From the NCBI RefSeq assembly GCF_029490015.1, contig NZ_CP120468.1, positions 930,001 to 994,000 of the forward strand: a stretch of 64,000 nucleotides of DNA, in the 5' to 3' direction. Below are positions 61,565 through 64,000 of this stretch, one piece after another (position 1 is the first letter of the stretch; each line of letters opens with the position of its first letter). The translations under genes were made by a program, and so were the position numbers. This DNA comes from Halobaculum limi (GTDB lineage Archaea; Halobacteriota; Halobacteria; Halobacteriales; Haloferacaceae). Under the pieces are notes generated by a model. That model ran no database searches. It saw nothing but the letters and a program-made list of their open reading frames with translations, and was not told the origin of the DNA.

Positions 61565-62380
61565 ATGGGAATCCTCTCACGCACCTCCTACGTCATCCGC
61601 TCGAAGATCAACGCGATCCTCAACCGAGCGGAAGACCCCACCGAGACGCTGGACTACAGTTACGAGCAGATGCGTGACGAACTCCAGCAGGTGAAACAGG
61701 GTATCGCGGACCTGACCACCCAGAAGAAGCGCCTGGAGATCCAGAAGCGTCGCTTGGAGGAGAACGTCGAGAAGCACAACGAACAGGCCCGCGAGGCCGT
61801 CCAACAGGACCGTGACGACCTCGCTCGGCGTGCGCTGGAGAAGAAGAAGTCGAAGATGAACCAGATCGAGGACCTGGAGACCCAGATCGCACAACTCCAG
61901 AACACGCAAGACGACCTGGTCGACAAGAAGGACCGCCTCCAGAGTCGCATCGAGGAGTTCAAGACGAAGAAAGAGACGATGAAAGCCCGCTACGAGGCGG
62001 CAGAAGCCTCCACGCGCGTCTCGGAGGCGATGTCGGGCGTCGGCGACGAGATGGAGGACGTGAGCCGAGCCATCGAGAACGCGGAGTCGCGCACCGAGGA
62101 GATGGAAGCGCGGTCGATGGCGATGGACGAACTGCAAGACACCGGCGCGTTCGACGACGCCCTCTCGTCGGGCGACGAAATCGACCGCGAACTCGAATCG
62201 GGGCGAACCGACCGCGAAGTCGACGCCGAACTAGAGACGCTGCGTGCGGAACTCGGGAAGGCCCCCGCAGAACCCGAAGGCGACGGCGAGGCCGACGTCG
62301 ACACCGAGGTGGAAGACGAAGAGGTCGAAGCCGAACTCGAAGAACTCCAGCAAGAAGAAGACGCAGACGCCTCGAAGTAA
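61565..62380 (+). CDS. pspA: PspA/IM30 family protein
   Basis: A 271-aa PspA/Vipp1-type protein: GILSRTSYVIRSKINAILNRAEDP is the membrane-binding amphipathic helix, and long helices (about 35-165) form the ESCRT-like core. The C-terminal 80 residues are acidic and low-complexity. These proteins protect and repair membranes under stress. Confidence 0.93.
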   Translation: MGILSRTSYVIRSKINAILNRAEDPTETLDYSYEQMRDELQQVKQGIADLTTQKKRLEIQKRRLEENVEKHNEQAREAVQQDRDDLARRALEKKKSKMNQIEDLETQIAQLQNTQDDLVDKKDRLQSRIEEFKTKKETMKARYEAAEASTRVSEAMSGVGDEMEDVSRAIENAESRTEEMEARSMAMDELQDTGAFDDALSSGDEIDRELESGRTDREVDAELETLRAELGKAPAEPEGDGEADVDTEVEDEEVEAELEELQQEEDADASK

Positions 62381-62517
62381 CGAGCGCCGGCGATTCGGTC
62401 ACACCGCCCGCCCTCCGCTCTCCGCGCTCTGTGCTCCCTCCGCCGACCGCCCTCCCTGATCGATTTCGGTGTCACCGACCGACTCCGAGTCAGCGGTCTC
62501 AGCGGCCGTCTTCTGGG
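62381..62517. other. Pyrimidine-rich convergent intergenic region
   Basis: Between the ends of pspA and the next gene. The plus strand has several C-runs (minus-strand G-runs at about 62408-62455) and no gene. Confidence 0.4.
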
Positions 62518-63522
62518 TCAGTCGTCGCGGGTGGTCGTCTCCCGGAGCGTGAACGGTCCGATAGAGAGCGTTCGCTTCGTGACGGTCGCGATGCGGAGGA
62601 CGTACGACAACAGGATTGCGAACGGGAGCAGTGCAACCGCGAGGGCCGCACTCACGACGAACGGCCCGGCGAGGTACAGGCCGGTCGCGGGTGCACCCGG
62701 CACGAGCGCACTGAGGTACAGCACCGACCCAACGGCGACGGCGAGCGACGGCACCGCCGCCCACAGCACCGACCGGGAGAGGTCGACCAGTTCCCACTGG
62801 AAGTACAGCGTCTTGAAGTGTTCACGGGCGGGGCCGAACAGTTCGAGCACGTCCGCAAGCGCCGACAGCGCGTCGTCTTGCTCGTCGGAGAGGTCGTGGT
62901 CGGCGCGGAGTCGCCGGGCCTCGTACAGTTTCCACGAGTAGTTGAAGTTCAGCGCCGCCGACACCACGTCGAACGTCCCGAACTGTGCGTCGTCGAGACT
63001 GTCACCGACCGTCTCGGCGTTGCCGCGGACGCTGTCGACGAGTCGCTGGGCGTCGTCTACGAGGTTCTCGTCGTCGGCCAGTGCCTCCTCCACGTCGTCG
63101 GCACGCTGTCCCGCGGCGACGACGAGGTCCCGGAGGAACGCGGCGGGTTCCGGCGGCATCACGTCGCGTCCGAGCTCGTCGGCCACGTCCCGGCGGAATC
63201 CGGTCGCGCCCTCCATCCGTTCGCGCTGGTCGCCGACCGCGCCCAACTCCTGTGAGAGCACGAGTTGGTTCAGCGTGAGCACGAGCGTGACGCCCGTGAT
63301 GATGCCGCCGAGGAGCGGTTGAAACGCCGTCTCGATGGGGTCGCCATCGGCGAGAAGTGTCGCAGCGTCCGGGACGAGTATCCCGGCGAGAAACACGAGG
63401 ACGAACACGGCGACGAGAAAGCCCACCGCGACGAGTCGACGGTCGGCGTCGATGAGGAGCCACAGCTTCACCCGACTCGCACCGGCGCGCTCGCGCATCG
63501 TGTCCTCGGGGGCGTCGCTCAC
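62518..63522 (-). CDS. Integral membrane protein of unknown function, 334 aa
   Basis: Two N-terminal helices (FLVAVFVLVFLAGILV and GGIITGVTLVLTLNQLVLS), a long soluble middle (about 105-240) and two C-terminal helices. No family recognised. GTG 63522 is preferred; ATG 63498 would also work. Confidence 0.75.
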   Translation of the reverse strand: MSDAPEDTMRERAGASRVKLWLLIDADRRLVAVGFLVAVFVLVFLAGILVPDAATLLADGDPIETAFQPLLGGIITGVTLVLTLNQLVLSQELGAVGDQRERMEGATGFRRDVADELGRDVMPPEPAAFLRDLVVAAGQRADDVEEALADDENLVDDAQRLVDSVRGNAETVGDSLDDAQFGTFDVVSAALNFNYSWKLYEARRLRADHDLSDEQDDALSALADVLELFGPAREHFKTLYFQWELVDLSRSVLWAAVPSLAVAVGSVLYLSALVPGAPATGLYLAGPFVVSAALAVALLPFAILLSYVLRIATVTKRTLSIGPFTLRETTTRDD

Positions 63523-63633
63523 GAGTTCGTGACTCGATGGACTCCTCAAAAAGGGCGACGGCCATTCTGCTGGGATCGGAACTGTCGGGGCCGCCACCGA
63601 CAGACGGAAAGTCGGGCCCCTCGAAGCGAGGGT

Positions 63634-63975
63634 ATGAGCGACCTCGACGCGGAGGTACAGACCGCGAGCGACGTCGGCGGCGACGGCCCGCCGGTGGAGG
63701 AGAAGCCGTACAAGATCATCTTCGAGGCGAACGCCTGCTTCGGCGCGGGCAAGTGCGCGGAGGTGGCGGACAACTGGGAGATGGACATCGCTAGCGGGAT
63801 GGCGAAGCCGAAGTCGTACTACATTGCCGAGGACGAACTGGAGGAGAACATCCGCGCGGCGGAGGTGTGTCCCGCCAAGAAGGACGTGGGCTGTATCCAC
63901 GTCGTCGACCGGCGGACCGACGAGGAACTCGCGCCCGACCCGCACGGCGACGGCACCCTCAGCGTGGACTGGTAG
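63634..63975 (+). CDS. Ferredoxin-like protein
   Basis: A 113-aa small acidic ferredoxin-like protein. The cysteines lie in ACFGAGKCAE (C-x5-C) and EVCPAKKDVGCIHV. The N-terminal 20 residues are acidic and low-complexity. It probably carries electrons; the partner is unknown. The window ends 25 nt later. Confidence 0.82.
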   Translation: MSDLDAEVQTASDVGGDGPPVEEKPYKIIFEANACFGAGKCAEVADNWEMDIASGMAKPKSYYIAEDELEENIRAAEVCPAKKDVGCIHVVDRRTDEELAPDPHGDGTLSVDW

Positions 63976-64000
63976 GAACCGAAACCCACAACCCGCCGAC

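Noticed and set aside
1-64000. tRNA, rRNA, CRISPR, transposase or integrase
   Set aside because: None found by eye in the gaps; no cloverleaf-like, spacer-repeat or IS-end pattern was seen.

Overview
The window is chromosomal DNA of a halophilic archaeon (class Halobacteria). The G+C is high, the proteins are strongly acidic (Asp/Glu-rich), promoters are TATA-type with very short or no leaders, secreted proteins carry Tat signals and archaeal lipoboxes, and many families are haloarchaeal (LWR-salt protein, HalOD1 output domain, DUF7344-like regulators, bacterio-opsin-activator HTH_10 proteins, sensory rhodopsin plus transducer). The genus cannot be fixed from the sequence alone. I saw no rRNA, tRNA, CRISPR array, integrase or insertion sequence, so this reads as core chromosome. 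The first gene is cut by the left edge.

Layout. 0-5.3 kb: end of a GlcD-type oxidase, a small-molecule kinase, then purine genes (purC, purU and the purS-purQ pair) with an unlisted 49-aa membrane peptide between purC and purU. 5.4-15.4 kb: a secreted beta-helix lipoprotein, the archaeosine radical-SAM enzyme RaSEA, a Tat-exported 5'-nucleotidase-like protein, VanZ-like protein, tungsten aldehyde:ferredoxin oxidoreductase, an MFS carrier and the AzlC/AzlD exporter. 15.4-17.9 kb: a MoaD-like protein with an extra domain, small conserved proteins, a GC-rich repeat patch and a hairpin-rich leader. 18.0-21.2 kb: siroheme/heme genes in a row (fused siroheme decarboxylase, precorrin-2 dehydrogenase, glutamyl-tRNA reductase). 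21.3-30.9 kb: pterin dehydratase, LWR-salt protein, a HAD phosphatase, a Rieske-helical fusion, carA with a divergent Lrp regulator, PHP phosphoesterase, lipid kinase, type I Idi, a JAMM protease and an SDR.

31.1-33.0 kb is a compact regulator cluster (two DUF7344-like proteins, an HTH_10 protein, a HalOD1 protein). 33.1-39.5 kb holds all visible pieces of the hypusine pathway (aIF5A, an agmatinase-family enzyme 7 nt behind it, and deoxyhypusine synthase), interrupted by a Nif3 protein and a photosensory operon (HtrII-sized transducer plus sensory rhodopsin). 39.5-45.8 kb: half zinc finger, ATP-grasp, membrane-anchored spermidine-synthase-like protein, GIY-YIG-like protein, AI-2E carrier and a voltage-gated K+ channel with a zinc-ribbon tail. 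45.8-48.6 kb: two secreted DUF4397 proteins flanking cspA. 48.8-57.6 kb: YchF, aIF2-beta, redox enzymes (2-hydroxyacid dehydrogenase, MsrB, aldo/keto reductase, renalase-like flavoprotein), a second HTH_10 regulator and beta-RFAP synthase. 57.6-64 kb: a RecA-fold protein with a degraded P-loop, coiled-coil and zinc proteins, TFS, PspA and a ferredoxin at the right edge.

The most interesting items are the hypusine island with its possible agmatine route, the rhodopsin/transducer pair whose rhodopsin has mixed subtype residues, the Rieske fusion with three HTF repeats, the structured leader near 17.2 kb, and enzyme-like proteins missing canonical active-site residues (Idi, 5'-nucleotidase, RecA-fold protein). 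None of these could be tested by database search here.
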